DNA of 64,000 nucleotides from Adiantum capillus-veneris (GCA_014529385.2 JABFUD020000356.1:1-64000); one strand, 5' to 3'; counted from the stretch's first letter, positions 9,885-21,807 are shown. The notes: generated from the sequence alone by a model not told the origin. Made by a program: numbers and translations.

Positions 9885-11246
9885 AGCAAGATAAGTCCAG
9901 GCTTGTGGTAAAAGGGCTCTCTCAAAAGAAAGGTATTGACTTCAATGAAATATTTTCTCATGTTGTAAAAATGAACTCAATTAGTCTTGTCTTAAGCCTT
10001 GTGTGGCTGCTCATGATCTAAATCTTGAGCAAATGGATGTAAATACGGCATTTCCTCATGGTGACTTAGAGGAGGAAATTTACATGCTTCAACCAAAGGG
10101 GTATGAAGTTAAAGGTAAGGAGAAAATGGTTTGCAAATTAAAGAAGGGCTTGTATGGTTTAAATCAAGCATCAAACCAATGGTACTTGAAGTTCAATCGA
10201 TGGATGTTGGATCATGGATTCACAAGATGTAACTCGAATCAGTGCGTCTACATGAAGAATTTGGGAGATGGGAAGTTCATCATCCTAGTTTTGTATGTTG
10301 ACATGCTGATTGCAAGTGCTAACATGCAGGACATCAAATACCTAAAAGAGGAGCTGTCTAAATCTTTTTCAATGAAATATTTAGGTGCTACAAAGAGGAT
10401 ATTTGGTATGAAAATATCAAGGGATAGGACAAAGAAGACAATAAAGCTATCTCACGAGGATTACATCAAGAAGGTACTAGAATGGTTTGCAATGCAAAAT
10501 GCAAAAACGGTTTCTACACCTTTGTCTGGTCACTTTAAAGTAACCAAGGATATGTGTCCAAAGACACAAGAGGATATAGCCTATATGTCTAAAGTTCCAT
10601 ATACTGCAGTGGTAGGTGCTCTTATGTATGCTCTGGTCTGAACAAGGCCAGACATTTCACATGGAGTGGGAGTTGTAAGTAGGTTCATGGACAACCCAGG
10701 TAAAGAGCACTAGCAAGCTGTGAAGTGGATATTTAGATATCTAAAAGGAACAACAACAAATGCTTTGTATTTTGGAGGAACTGATATTTTTCTAGAAGGG
10801 TATGCTGATGCAGATATGGCAGGTGACAAAGATACTTGAAGGAGAACTAATGGCTATGTCTTCACGGTTGGAGGCACAACAGTAAGCTGGGCTTCAAAGC
10901 TACAGAAAGTGGTCTCACTTTTTACCCCGGAAGTAGAGTAGTAGCAATGACGGAGGCAAGCAAAGAAATTCTATGGCTTCACAGATTCTTAGAAGAGCTT
11001 GGATTCAAACAAAACAACTGTGTCTTATACGGTGATAGCCAAAGTGCTATCCATCTTGCAAAAAACTCAGCCTTTCATTCAAGGACAAAGCACATTGAGG
11101 TGAGATATCACTTCATACGCACTCTTTTGGAAGAGGGACAACTAAAGCTAGAAAAGGTGCATGCAAGTGAAAATCCTGTAGACATGTTTACAAAGGTGGT
11201 CAACAAGGAGAAGTTGAGCTTTTGCTCATCTTCAATTGGCATTTAA
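9885..11246 (+). pseudogene. copia-2 reverse transcriptase and RNase H
   Basis: The RT fragment begins at SRLVVKGLSQKKGIDF and includes MDVNTAFPHGDLEEEIYM and KGLYGLNQA. The catalytic box reads YVDM instead of YVDD (10294-10305), so the second catalytic aspartate is lost. In-frame stops occur near 10639, 10711, 10838 and 10940. The RNase H end is clear: EILWLHRFLEELGF, YGDSQSAIHLAKN, RTKHIEVRYHFIR and DMFTK. The order and motifs are typical of plant copia elements. Confidence 0.92.
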
Positions 11247-11299
11247 GGATAAGAAGCCAGGATGGAAAGCAGTCACAGGTTTGGTTTGGAGATCAGTCT

Positions 11300-11312
11300 C
11301 TAAGTGGGAGAT
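11300..11312 (+). promoter_or_regulatory. polypurine tract of copia-2
   Basis: AAGTGGGAGAT immediately precedes the TGTTAAG start of the 3' LTR. Confidence 0.8.
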
Positions 11313-12061
11313 TGTTAAGTATGGAGCCTGATTTAATCCTTGTAATTTTTTGTGGTAAAAACGCACATTTCTAAGCCCTTCATTATGAGGAGAAGCCATT
11401 GTGCATGAAGAAAAATCACTCATTGAAAACCAAAATTTTCACGGCCAGTCTCGAGCCCAAGCTCAAGACTGGCTTCACCGGAATATTCATTTTTGTCGGA
11501 ATATTATGGACGGACGGCGGCCGGAAAGTGGTTGAAAAATGATCGATCGGTTGGCCGGTTGGCCGGTGGTCGGTAGTCAATGGCCAGTGGGTGGCCAATG
11601 GTTGAAATTCAACAATTGATGGCCGGTGGCCGAATCTAAAAGAGGATTTGTCTTCTCAAGGGCGGACACACATGGGCGGATGGAAGGGTCCGATTTGGAC
11701 TTATCTACAGAAGGGCAGCTACACATGGCTGTCTCTCATGAGAGATAGCCCTTTTGGTCTATAAAAGGAGGCCATTTCTACACACATTTCATAGAGTGAA
11801 GTTAATGCAACAAGGTGGGTGTGAGTGAAGCAAGGCGGGAGCTCAATTAAGGGTATACTCCGTTTGTAACCTACTTCTTGTTTGAAGTACTAAATCCATT
11901 AAGTGGCTGCTTTCCCGTGGATGTAGCCCACACTGGGTGAACCATGTATATCGTGTGTACTCTCTCTCTCTCTCTCTACTTTACAATATCTTATGTGTGA
12001 AAATTATCTCTCTCCATTAAGTAATCTACTCAATTACTTAGCTACGTCATATTTCCTAACA
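11313..12061 (+). repeat. 3' LTR of copia-2
   Basis: 749 bp, starting TGTTAAGTATGG and ending TTTCCTAACA. It matches the solo LTR at 4147-4905 in reverse complement. It contains a TATA box, TATAAAAG, at 11760-11767 and a CT-repeat near 11959-11977, which would lie downstream of the transcription start. Confidence 0.92.
11760..11767 (+). promoter_or_regulatory. LTR TATA box
   Basis: TATAAAAG within TCTATAAAAGGAGGCC. The same sequence is conserved in the solo LTR at about 4448-4466 on the opposite strand. Confidence 0.6.
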
Positions 12062-12072
12062 GTTGATACTTA

Positions 12073-12250
12073 TGAAGGAACTGTGCAAGAGAGAAGAGGA
12101 AGGAGAAGAGCACATGACACATAGATATGGGTGGGGAGACTCAATCAGTGTGTAGCCCCCTATACACTTATGCTATGTACAAGGTATACAAGTCAGTGGG
12201 CGCCCAGACTCTGGGCGGCCGAGCAAGGCACAGGCGCCTATACCCCAACA
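12073..12250 (-). repeat. 3' LTR of copy A
   Basis: TGAAGG...CCAACA on the plus strand. It matches 15300-15477 with scattered differences and contains the GC-rich palindrome GCCCAGACTCTGGGC. Confidence 0.88.
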
Positions 12251-12257
12251 AACTCCC

Positions 12258-12281
12258 ACTTAAAGGCGACTGTGCCTTTAA
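12258..12281. other. hairpin beside the polypurine tract, copy A
   Basis: CTTAAAGGC and GCCTTTAAG flank a six-base loop, adjoining the PPT. The same hairpin occurs in copy B at 31614-31637. Confidence 0.75.
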
Positions 12282-12303
12282 GCAAGGGAACCTAGTCTAA
12301 AGA

Positions 12304-13900
12304 CTACAAAAGGCGAGACAAAATCGCTCTCAACCGAATTCCCACTAACTGGCTGTGATCGTGTGCATCCGGTTGTCCTGCTCCCATGTAAGTCCATACA
12401 CCACTAGACGTACCGCACACGTACTGCAAGTATGTACGCAATACCTGCATATCTCCCTCATGCACTATGCCATCATTAGTCAAAAAGCGTCTGAAAACCC
12501 TAACTGCAAATGCTCCCATTGCAGTTGCGATATTCGATCTCAAGATCAACATCTCATACATGAGACCACCGAATGCCGATGCAATGCTAGCGGGCCCTGC
12601 TAGCTCTACGGAGCATGCATCAACATACATATCCCTGGAAATAGGCATCTCTGACCAATAAGGCATGTCAGCCACATTCATCTCATGACTGTCTGCAAAA
12701 GACGCATCAACCTGTCGTGCAACCTTAGAGAAAACCAACTGCTATAGGTGTCTGCTGGAAGACATATCCTGCACAACTATATCCCCATGCTCACTATCGA
12801 GCATAGAAAGGAATGATTTCATAATCACTGACGTCTCAACCTCCTCTACAATCATCCACTGTAGACATGACAACTCAATCTGTTGTGACTCACTAGAGCT
12901 CTCATGCTCTAACTCCTTATGCATAGACTCTTGCACAACTTCCTCTTGTCGTGACTCACTAGAGCAAGACCACTCTACCTGTCTATCCTGCATAGAAGTA
13001 TCTCACACAACTGACTCTCTCCTTTGCTCAGTCACTAGCAAAGCATGCATGTCTAACTCTGTCACCTCTCTGTGTAACTGCTCAAGTCGTGCCCCAATTG
13101 TGTGCACAACGAGCTCACTACTCTGCACTCCATGCAAAGCACCCTGCAACCCAGGAGTAAAAGAGACTATCCGGGTCTCTCGCTCTCTGCATGGCTGTAA
13201 CAAGATTGAGACTCGACCATCTTGCACCAGTACTACGTGCAATGGGGACCATGTGCCAACTCTAGCACCTCTCGCAATCACCAGCGAACCCAAATGCAAC
13301 GCAAAAGATTGCTCAAGTAGGATACCCAACATCCACTATCCTTGAGATGACCAACAGAGATCAAACTCATCTCGTCAAATCTGGCACATGACGCACATCT
13401 CTGAGCACGTACAATGCACCGCTCGGTAATGACAGTCTCACATCTCCTGAACCAGCAATCTCATGCAGTGACCCATCTGCCAATTGCACACTACCATGCA
13501 CTCTACTAGAATAGCTATTGAACAAGTCACGATACGGAGTGACATGAAAAGTAGCATCCCTGTCTAGCACCCACTGTAAAAGAAGTGCACTATCCTCAGA
13601 CGTCAAAAAATCAGGATTAATACAGGAAGCAAATGTGACCTCACTATCACTAGGGTACTCAGACACTGTATCTGATCCTACAACTGTCAAGTCAACAGAG
13701 CCTATATTATCTATTGCATCCTTGAGACTAGCTTGTCTCCTGTGCTGTCTCATACAACAAAAGCATCGCCGTCTAATGTGCTCTGTGTGACCACAATGCC
13801 AATATCTCAAGTGTCGACACAATGCCAATATCTCAAGTGTCGACACGAACGAGAACGCCGTCTCTCATGAGTCATTGTCCTAGACTCAAAAGTCTCACAC
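12304..13900 (-). pseudogene. gag / protease-like polyprotein of copy A
   Basis: Four broken frames align with the 609-codon frame of copy B: zinc-knuckle and protease-like part (13846-13367), linker (13332-13003 and 12993-12742) and C-terminal part (12738-12304). The zinc-knuckle region has a perfect 26-bp duplication at 13795-13846 that shifts the frame. The protease site reads LDRDA where active copia proteases have DSGA. The upstream gag N-terminus is not found. Confidence 0.85.
13795..13846. repeat. 26-bp perfect tandem duplication
   Basis: Two identical 26-bp units starting AATGCCAATATCTC, inside the zinc-knuckle coding region of copy A. Confidence 0.95.
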
Positions 13901-15285
13901 ATATTGACTACTATAAGTGAATGTCAAAATTAACCAAGAGCTGTAACTCTACTCTAGGTACGGTAGCAATGAAATGCACTCAACTAATCCAAAAGAAGCA
14001 ACCTACAACGAGAAAATGCTCTAAAAAAAAAGAGCTCACCAGCACCTACAATGCTCATGCGAATCCACGCATAAAATTTCTCACAGTAGTGTAACCACAC
14101 TGTGCTCCACAAATGGCAATGATGCAAATCCCAAATGCCAAGTGTACGAGGCTCTTTTAGAGTAAACCAAGCTCCTGTATGGCTATAAAATATGGCTGCA
14201 AATCAGCCCCAAAATTCAGCTCTTAAACAACTGCATAAACAAGTCACAAACGTGTCCCAGATCAGCCTACAACTGAGCCATACATGGACACCTGCAAAGA
14301 GGAAACAATGGTTGAAAATTCAGTGCCCAAATAAGCCCTCAAACCTGCCTGTAAACTTGTAAACCTGTAGCTGAAACCTGCTGAAAAACCTGAAGCCATT
14401 AGTGCTCGAATCCGGCTACCTAGCTCGTAGCCACACAAGCATACATCACAATATTCACTCATGTGAGTGTGCCGAGATAACTGTACGCCTGTAAAACCGT
14501 GAGCTAATCATCGAGTCCACACTGTGCAGTATCGATGCATACATGCACTAAGCTCCCACCTGCAGAGAACACCAGACGTAATCAATGAGTGCAATCGCAA
14601 TCACAACCTGGATCGCATCAACTTATGCGCATAAAACTCTTGGGAAAATTTTGCCAGCGTTTCGATTCACAATGGCTATCAACACAAAATAACCATTGTC
14701 CTACAAGCTCAATACAATGATCAATCAATCTGGATCAAACTACACTCAACATACATGCATAAGCTCTGCAAACCTATGTCCAACAAATGCTCACAAAGAG
14801 TACCACAGGTGACCATACATATCATCCACAACCAACCTCTGCACTTGCTCACAAGATCTATTGCTCACCACATAAGCATACATAGAGCATTACCCGCTCA
14901 AAGACCATGTATGCAAGCCACAACACTGCAGAAGAACCACTCAACTGCAAACTGGCAACACATGTGGGAGTATTAGACTCAACCTGTACCTGGGAGTCAA
15001 ACCTGATCTTGTAACACCTGCAAATGCTCACAATTGAGCAAATCAAACCAATCCACCTCCTGCTTGCCAATCTACACAAGATGGGTTTCTTTGCGGTTGA
15101 AACCTATCTTCTGATGTAGTGCTCAGAACAAAATTTTGAGGGCATAAACAGCGTTGAAAGGGGGGTAAAACTGCAGGTCACCTCCTGGAAATGCTCCCGG
15201 AACACCGAGTGTGAATTTCCAAGCTCCGGATCCAGAATCTGCCCAAAAAGTGCGCGCGCGATTACGCAAAAATGCAATGAACTTG
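13901..15285 (-). other. long non-coding leader of copy A
   Basis: About 1.4 kb between the primer site and the coding region. It aligns with 28350-29736 of copy B, for example around 14640 versus 29415 (AAATTTTCCCA...GTTTTATG). No conserved frame. Long leaders that carry packaging signals are usual in LTR elements. Confidence 0.7.
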
Positions 15286-15297
15286 GCTCTCATACCA
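15286..15297 (-). promoter_or_regulatory. primer-binding site of copy A
   Basis: In element orientation it reads TGGTATGAGAGC, two bases inside the LTR. This is one base off the TGGTATCAGAGC of copy B, which is complementary to the 3' end of plant initiator Met tRNA. Confidence 0.8.
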
Positions 15298-15299
15298 AT

Positions 15300-15477
15300 T
15301 GAAGAAATTGTGAAGGAGAGAAGAGGAAGGAGAAGAGCACACGACACACAGATATGGGTGGGGAGACTCAATCAATGTGTAGCTTCCTATACACTTATGC
15401 TATGTATAAGGTATACAAGTCAGTGGGCGCCCAGACTCTGGGCAGCCAGGCAAGGCACATGCGCCTATACCCCAACA
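15300..15477 (-). repeat. 5' LTR of copy A
   Basis: The same length as the 3' LTR. The inner end is followed by the primer-binding site. Confidence 0.88.
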
Positions 15478-15482
15478 ACTTC

Positions 15483-15690
15483 CAACCAATCATTACATTA
15501 TCAAGTATTTCATGGTTTCCAAAAAGTAAGTCAAAACACTCACAAAAAAGTGTCTTTCAGTGTATCCAATCCAGAAGTTAATTTTGAAAAAGACAATGTT
15601 CATAAATACATTATTTGCAAGAAGTCTTTTTTATACGATTCCTCTTTCACAAGGGCCAATAGCAACCTGCACATCATAAGTGATCATATT
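15483..15690 (-). other. interval continuing the Penelope-like element (inferred)
   Basis: On the minus strand this lies downstream of the ORF1-like frame. It holds short broken frames of a similar AT-rich character. It probably led into the RT frame now found at 9840-8410 before the two LTR elements inserted. The linkage rests on order, orientation and composition only. Confidence 0.35.
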
Positions 15691-17240
15691 AAGTCAATAA
15701 AGCGTCAGGGATAGGGGTGTTTCTTCCTCTCCCCCTAGTAAAGCTACGAGATTTTCTTCTACTAAAATTAGAGGATGAGCTAGGTGTCAAAAAAGACGTT
15801 AATGAATTGGGGGTGGTGAGAGAGTTATGTCTTTTTAGTGAGGGGGAATCATCGTCGTCAATACATGGCTTGAGTAAACTGGTAATAATTTAACACCTTT
15901 GTAGTTTGCAAACGTAGTCAAATATGTCCCAGGTTCAAGTGATTTTAGTTCTTTAAGAATATCAGCAGAAGCCCACGAAAAATATTGAAAGCAATATGAG
16001 CAATCACTAAATTTTTAGCTTGGCCACCTAGCCAAGAACAAATAAGGGATAGATGAAAGTCCACCGGTTTCTCAAGGAAGAGCTGGTCTAGATGGTTGAG
16101 GATGAACCAAATAGCATGGTCAAGCCACATAATGTTGGATTTTCATGATGCTTTAGGGTCCGAAATTGCAAGAACACTTAACATAGGGTTAAAAAACATT
16201 CCAAATAGATTCCGTGTAGAAGTTAGGATTACTTTTAGCAAACTCAATGTTCCCTTTTGTCCAAATGTTTAGACCTTTATTGGAAGAGCATTTGGAATGG
16301 TCAATAAGGTTAAGGTTAAAAGGGGATTTAATGAGTTCTACTTTGTCTAAGAACTGTCCTCCTTTTAGAATTCTGAGTTTACAATCCTCAATTGTGGAGG
16401 CAGGAAGATTAGCCAAATAGACCCATGTTTCACTAAGAATTGGTGCCAAAAAGGCTTTGTTAGGTAGAACCCAAAGCTGACGATCTACACCAAAGGATTC
16501 AATTTCAATTTGTCTAATTGGTAGAAGAGGGAAAACCTTGGAAAGTTTGGGTACCATTTCCAAGAGATTAGAGTCACTAAGGGAGCAAAGACTTGTTTTG
16601 AAATTCCTTGACAACTTCAAGTGACGCACTATCTCTGCAAACGATACCACCGGTTTGAGGAACAATTGGAGTAGCAGGGGTACTAATAAAAGAAGGATTG
16701 AGGCCACATAATTTTTTTAGAAAGCTAGATAATTCAGTCCCAAAAAAAGAAAATAAGGCCATCTCTTGCTAATACTGTACAGAAAGTACAGGTAGTTGGG
16801 CTATGTAGTGGGAAATCATATTAGCCCCATCTATGGAGTCCTTGTCCAAGGTAGCCAAAATCTTGACCCCAAACATTGAAAGATAGCATGTGTAAGATAT
16901 ATAGCTTTTTATCCAGGCAAGAGCCGAATCATATACTAATTTAGAAGCATTTTGACTGCCAATGCATCTTAGAACAAGAGAGGTAGCCACAGAGAGGGGC
17001 TCAGAAGATAGTTCTAGGCCTTGCAAGTGGACAAGGGTCTGCAATAGACAAAATTATAAGTAAGTCAGGGATTACTTCTGGTAATATGTAACACACAATT
17101 TGGCTTGTCGAGCCACGAAAAGGTCTAGTTCTATTAGCTAAAGATTTCTTTGGAGAATGGTCCTTTAGGTAAAACCTAATTTGTTCTAAACTTCTTGTAT
17201 GCTTCTCTGGGTCATGGTTTACTCTCATGCAAGCTGTCAA
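15691..17240 (-). pseudogene. ORF1-like degraded protein upstream of the Penelope-like RT (inferred)
   Basis: The minus strand holds long overlapping fragments in three frames: 17240-17001, 17044-16769, 16762-16577, 16707-16189, 16130-15945 and about 15870-15696. The last is hydrophilic, with a DDDDSPSLKR block, many Ser/Thr, and a basic RKSRSFTRGRGRN block before a TAA near 15696. I do not recognise the family. Together they suggest a protein of about 500 residues broken by frameshifts. Its basic, disordered C-terminus would suit a nucleic-acid-binding ORF1 product. Assignment to the Penelope-like element is inference. Confidence 0.45.
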
Positions 17241-17501
17241 TTCAAAGTGTTTGTGATCCTAAAAGAAAATATACAATTAGTCATGTAGGTCGAGCCTGCA
17301 ATCCTTAAGCCGGCAAAGTTAGAGATTATAATAGCCGTATAGCAAGGTATCCAGAACATTAGCCTATGTAGGACCACCTAACACCTACCAACCAAAAAAG
17401 AATTTATAGGCAGTGGGTCCAACCTAGAACTAAGATTCAGACTAGTTTCCAAAGCAGCGTCCTGGTTTTTTCAAGAAGAATGAAAAAACCTTATGTATAG
17501 G
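17241..17501. other. no gene seen
   Basis: AT-rich sequence between the ORF1-like pseudogene and the gypsy LTR. It may be the 5' untranslated part of the Penelope-like element. Confidence 0.4.
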
Positions 17502-17505
17502 ACGT

Positions 17506-19226
17506 TGGTGCAGCCAAAGTTGGTTGAAGCTAGGAGGTGGTCTATGCGAGGAAAACGGTATAGTCGAGTGCAGTGCAGAAGGCTAGGGCAGGTGCCATGG
17601 ACCTGGGTAGCCAAAGGATAGCGGTAATGAATGCTTGAAGCGGTTTTTTAGGCCAAAAGTGTTGCGGGATGGTCCAGATGGGATGGCAGATGAAGGTGTC
17701 CAAAATGCCAAATCAGCGTCCTAAAATGTAGTGTTCAGCGTGCTCTAGAAGTCGATCTAGACTGTTCGTCAAACGGAGCCCTGGTGTGTAAGATACTGAA
17801 GCTTAAAGGTGGAGTGTGTAGCAGATCCCCGACGGATAGGGCAGCTGGGGAGAGGTGGCTAAGGACAAGTGGCCCGGGCTGATGTAAGTGTATACATGTG
17901 CAGAGCTCGAGTTATGGAGCATGCTGGTCTTCTCAGATCACAAATCGGAGCTCTGGATAGTTAGTTATGATCAGTTGAATATTTTTCAGAGGCCACGTCT
18001 GAGCCCATTGAATCGCATTGAGAAATGTGCCATCTGGTGTTTTCATGAGCTCACCAGGTGTTTGGTGCGTATTAGGCAGTGTATGATGCTAGCAGGAAGT
18101 GACAGCACGTGGATTGGAGTCCGGAGCACGGAGATATGCTCAGCCAAAGTTAGAAGTTTGTGCTAAGCATGAAGAGTCAAATGTTTTTTTCTCGGTTTGG
18201 GGCGCATAGATCGAGATCGGATTAAAGCCACCTCACGGGATTGATATGGGAACTTGAAGGTTGGAGTGCAAGTTTTCTGATGGGCTCAGTGGCCGTCGCA
18301 TAGGCCAACTGAGCAATGCATAGCGCAAACAAAAAAAGGGGTATTTTTTAAGTTGAAGTGGGGGGTCTTTGAGGGTCTTGGAGGCTATCCCAAAGGGGGA
18401 TCGCCCACAGAGTTGCCACGTGGCATAGCAATGCTCCCACATGCGGTTGCGCAAAGGAGGGCCATGGTGTATAAGGCCACAAAGGGGCGCCAGTGTAAGG
18501 CATCGAAGTGAAGCGAAGGAGCTCCGTGACCTCATGGCTATGGTGGTGCGCACTGCAGGCGACCGTGGGCGTTGCATTGGCCGGAGGCGGCCCTGCGGGG
18601 CAGAAACGGGCCGGTTTTTGCTGGGGCAGGGCGGCGCAAGAGGCGCGCGCCCACGTGAGGAAGTAGGCGAGGTCGGCAGATGATGTCGCTCGCTTAAGGC
18701 GGTGGTCAGGCGGCCCTTGGGGCCCCAAAATTTTGAGAAAGAGGGAAGGGGAAATAGAGACATCGCTACTGCCTCCCCCCCTCATGTAAGAGGAATATCC
18801 CATAGCTCGGGCAGAGGGCATAGAGAGAGCGAGGATGAACTCAAGAGCAAGGCCGTCCGGGCCAAGCAAGGAGCAAAAAAGGGTAGTAAAGGCCGGACAA
18901 ACCAAGGTTAAGGGCAGAAAGTGAAGGCCAAGGTCAAAGAAAGGGAGTTATCCGTGCTAAGAGCAAAGGATAAACCAAATCAAGGGCAAAGTGGAGGTTG
19001 GACCAAATGAGGGGAGCGAAAAGGAGAGAGGTGGCAGGAGGAGTCGGATAGAGAGATAAAGTCAAAGTCAATCTAATTGAGCAGTGTAAGGTTAATAAGC
19101 CTAAAGAGGGTAAAAGATGAAAGATATAAAATAAAAAAATAAAAGGATAGGGGTGTTGTGAATACCCTGAGCTATAGAGAGGCCTTTGTGTTGGTGCCGG
19201 GCGTGTTTCCCCATTCCCCCTCTGCA
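17506..19226 (+). repeat. 5' LTR of Tat-1
   Basis: Starts TGGTGCAGCC and ends CCCTCTGCA. It is collinear with 26253-27962 throughout, with many substitutions and small indels. Frames read within it, on either strand, are not conserved proteins. Confidence 0.9.
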
Positions 19227-19290
19227 TCTTCTAGTGCCCCCATTGAGGAGCACACTAATTGCTCCTAGTTAATCGAAAGAAAGCGGCTTT

Positions 19291-19640
19291 TTGCGTTGGA
19301 AGTCATGGCAGCTAGAAGCTATGGACCAATTTTCACAGGAGAAGAGAGCACGGACGAGTGGATGTCAGATTTCGAGCACTGACGAGTGGATATCTACCCA
19401 CTTTTTGGTAGAGGTCGAGGTCAAGGGCAATACAATGGTCGAAGAGAGCAAGCGGTGGAGAATCCTGTGCAACCAGCTCCGCAAAATGGAGGTGAGGTCC
19501 CAAGAGTAAACATCATAGGGGTGGATAAGCAGGATGTCAAAGTTTTGGCCAATAAGAGGGCAAGAGCCGAGAGGGAGACAGAGATAGAGCAGGAAACTAG
19601 AGCTCACAAAGGCAAAGAGAAGGTGTACGAAAGTAGAGAG
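19291..19640 (+). pseudogene. Tat-1 gag remnant
   Basis: Overlapping frames at 19291-19509 and 19386-19658 lie directly downstream of the 5' LTR. The second is rich in Arg/Glu/Gln, with a GRGRGQGQYNGR block, followed by a charged helical segment (ARAERETEIEQETRAHKGKE). The sequence is cut at 19640 by the nested element and resumes at 22100. It is far shorter than a usual gypsy gag, so much has been lost. Confidence 0.6.
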
Positions 19641-19913
19641 TGTTGTAAAGGCGGCTAGGGAGCCATGGTGGTGCAGGTTGTGCAAAGAAAGACGAGAGAG
19701 AGAGATAGAGAAGAAGTCGACACAGTTTGAAGAAGAAAAAACACGCTACTACTAATTTCATTAAAAGGAAGTCTTTATATAGTTTTTTAAAGGTGATATC
19801 AACCACACCTTTTACTCATGAAAACTCCACTAATTGATGGTCTATAGCTGCATGCCTGGAGACTTGTTCTCACGGGCGTAGACACTATGGAATACGGGCT
19901 TGCATACCCAACA
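19641..19913 (-). repeat. 3' LTR of the nested gag-only element
   Basis: TGTTGTAAAGG...CCCAACA, followed on the inner side by a strong purine tract (AATCCCCCCC on the plus strand). Confidence 0.92.
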
Positions 19914-20282
19914 ATCCCCCCCTCAAGCCCGAACTAGACATACCCTCTCATGATACCTCGAGTTTTTGGTGTACTCGTCAACCATGAGTTTTAGGTTTTC
20001 TCACAACCAAGGATTTTTGGTGTATCCATAACCTGATGCTAGGAAAATAACCCCCCCTTGAACAGATAGGGTGTAGGCCAGAAAAGCTAGCTACCAAAAA
20101 TGGAGTTTTTGGTTCACTGCCAAACCTTGGGTTTAAGGTGTACCCAGTAACCTCATGAGAAGTAGGACAAAAATAGGACTTGAGAACAAAAACTGATAAA
20201 TTGGGAGGTCTTACCACTCATGGGTGGCAGTGTCTATATCTCGTACAATTTATTTTGACTAAACAATATGAAAAGAGTTGAA

Positions 20283-21248
20283 CTAAAAAAATTCCTCGTC
20301 AACAGAATATATTGGAGATTCAGTGTCTCCCTCAACCACATGAATTTGAGTTTTACCCTTTTGAAAGCACCTATTTGACGGATGATTTGTTTTACCACAG
20401 TGAACACAAGGATTCTTCTTGAAACAGTCTTTCGTCTGATGATTGTTGCGCCCACAAATGGCACAAGATCTGGTTCCATTGAATGGTCGAGATGAAGCTG
20501 CTGTAGCAGCACATTTAGTGACTGCATATGCACTGGAAGTATCAGAAGAACTGGTGGGGGATACAACATTCGAGACTGTGTATGCACTGGGAAAAATAGT
20601 AGAATTGGTACTAGGTACCCTGCGTTCTTCTTCCTGCAATGAATTGATGACACCATCCAAGGAGGGCAGTGGATCTTTGTCTTTTAAAACAGTAACAATC
20701 TGATGAAATTTATCAGTCAAACTTTTTAATAAAATGGCTATGAGATCTTCTTATGGTATTGGAGCTTCGACATAACAAGTTGAGTTTTAATACTCTTCAG
20801 TCTATTAGCTAAAGCAGTAATGCTTTCATCTTCACGCATGTGGGTGGAATATAATTCCATTTTTAAACTCATTTTTGAATACTTAGCTTTGGCACCGAAA
20901 AGCTTCTCTAACTCTATCCAGGCAGCACTTGAAGAATCGACATAGTCTAAATAATGAATGAAATCATCTTCTAAGGAGGTTAGAATGATACCAAAAGCAT
21001 GTTCGTCTTTCCTTTGTAGCTCAGCAGATAATGCCCTTTTCACTGCGGGCGGATGTGCTAGATTCGTCGGCTGCAAGAGGCTTGACCACGTTCGATAGGT
21101 TTTTGCGCATCAAATAGCCTTTAACTTTGATCTTCCAAGTGTGGAAACCGGTCCCGTTGTATTTGTCGACTTTCGACGCCATGTTGAGGTCTTTAAAATA
21201 AAAGAAGGTGAAGGTTCGGTCAGATTTAACTTGTAGCAAAAATTCCAA
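20283..21248 (-). pseudogene. gag of the nested copia element
   Basis: Three fragments in different frames join into one gag. 21248-21021 has YNGTGFHTWKIKVKGYL. 21076-20738 has the UBN2-type core SSAAWIELEKLFG and ESITALANRLKSIKTQL. 20720-20283 has a linker and two zinc knuckles, CAICGRNNHQTKDC and CVHCGKTNHPSNRC. Two frameshifts inactivate it. The double zinc knuckle is a useful family marker. Confidence 0.9.
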
Positions 21249-21743
21249 TCAACTTTTGAAGTTACGAAGCAAAGGTGTTGAAGCTTTAAAATATGACTAA
21301 TACTGTATGTCAATTTACTGTTTTGAGGTCGTCGCCAACATGATCGAATAATGAGTGTACCATAACTGAACATCGAGCACAACTTGCAAGAAGTGTAGCA
21401 TAACGGATTTGGCGAGGGTGGGAATGCCCACTGGCTTAAGGAGTTTGGACCAAAACAAAGAGGGTGGACACTTGATTTAAATGTGAAAATCAATCAAAAA
21501 AACAAAAGGAACTCTGTAACACAGTGTGAGAATCTGCGCCAATCTTCAGGCAACCATGGCGATCTGTGGGAGCCGATTTGTGGATAGAAGCAGAAACGAA
21601 AAAGCCCTATGAGCCCGTTGCGCTCCTGATGAGCCCAAAACCCAATACTTTGGTGCAGGTCAAAAATCAGTTGCTTCGCTTAACAGGAGGCCAATTCTAT
21701 GGTAGCTTCGTCGGCTTCTTTGCAAGATATGGCCGGGAAGAGA

Positions 21744-21756
21744 GGCTCTGATACCA
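21744..21756 (-). promoter_or_regulatory. primer-binding site of the nested element
   Basis: In element orientation it reads TGGTATCAGAGCC, two bases from the 5' LTR, complementary to the 3' end of initiator Met tRNA. Confidence 0.88.
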
Positions 21757-21758
21757 GT

Positions 21759-21807
21759 TGTTGTAAAGGCGGCTAAGGAGCCATGGTGGTGTAGGGCATG
21801 CAGAGAA

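Larger units (their letters stand above)
9880..12061 (+). mobile_element. 5'-truncated Ty1/copia element (copia-2)
   Basis: It starts abruptly inside the RT domain and ends with a complete 3' LTR. No 5' LTR, gag or integrase is present. It sits between the two parts of the Penelope-like element. The solo LTR at 4147-4905 belongs to the same family in the opposite orientation. Confidence 0.9.
12073..15477 (-). mobile_element. non-autonomous gag-bearing LTR element, copy A
   Basis: The element has 178-bp LTRs at 12073-12250 and 15300-15477, a tRNA-Met type primer site, and a purine tract next to the 3' LTR. The flanks are ACTTA (12068-12072) and ACTTC (15478-15482), a near-perfect 5-bp duplication. 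The content matches copy B (28148-31835) in reverse orientation: a long leader, a zinc knuckle, a protease-like domain and a C-terminal extension. No integrase or catalytic RT is present. Most of the gag N-terminus is missing here. Confidence 0.88.

Noticed and set aside
18233-18911. Long frames on both strands
   Set aside because: They lie inside the Tat-1 LTR. The homologous 3' LTR breaks or shifts them, so they are not conserved proteins.
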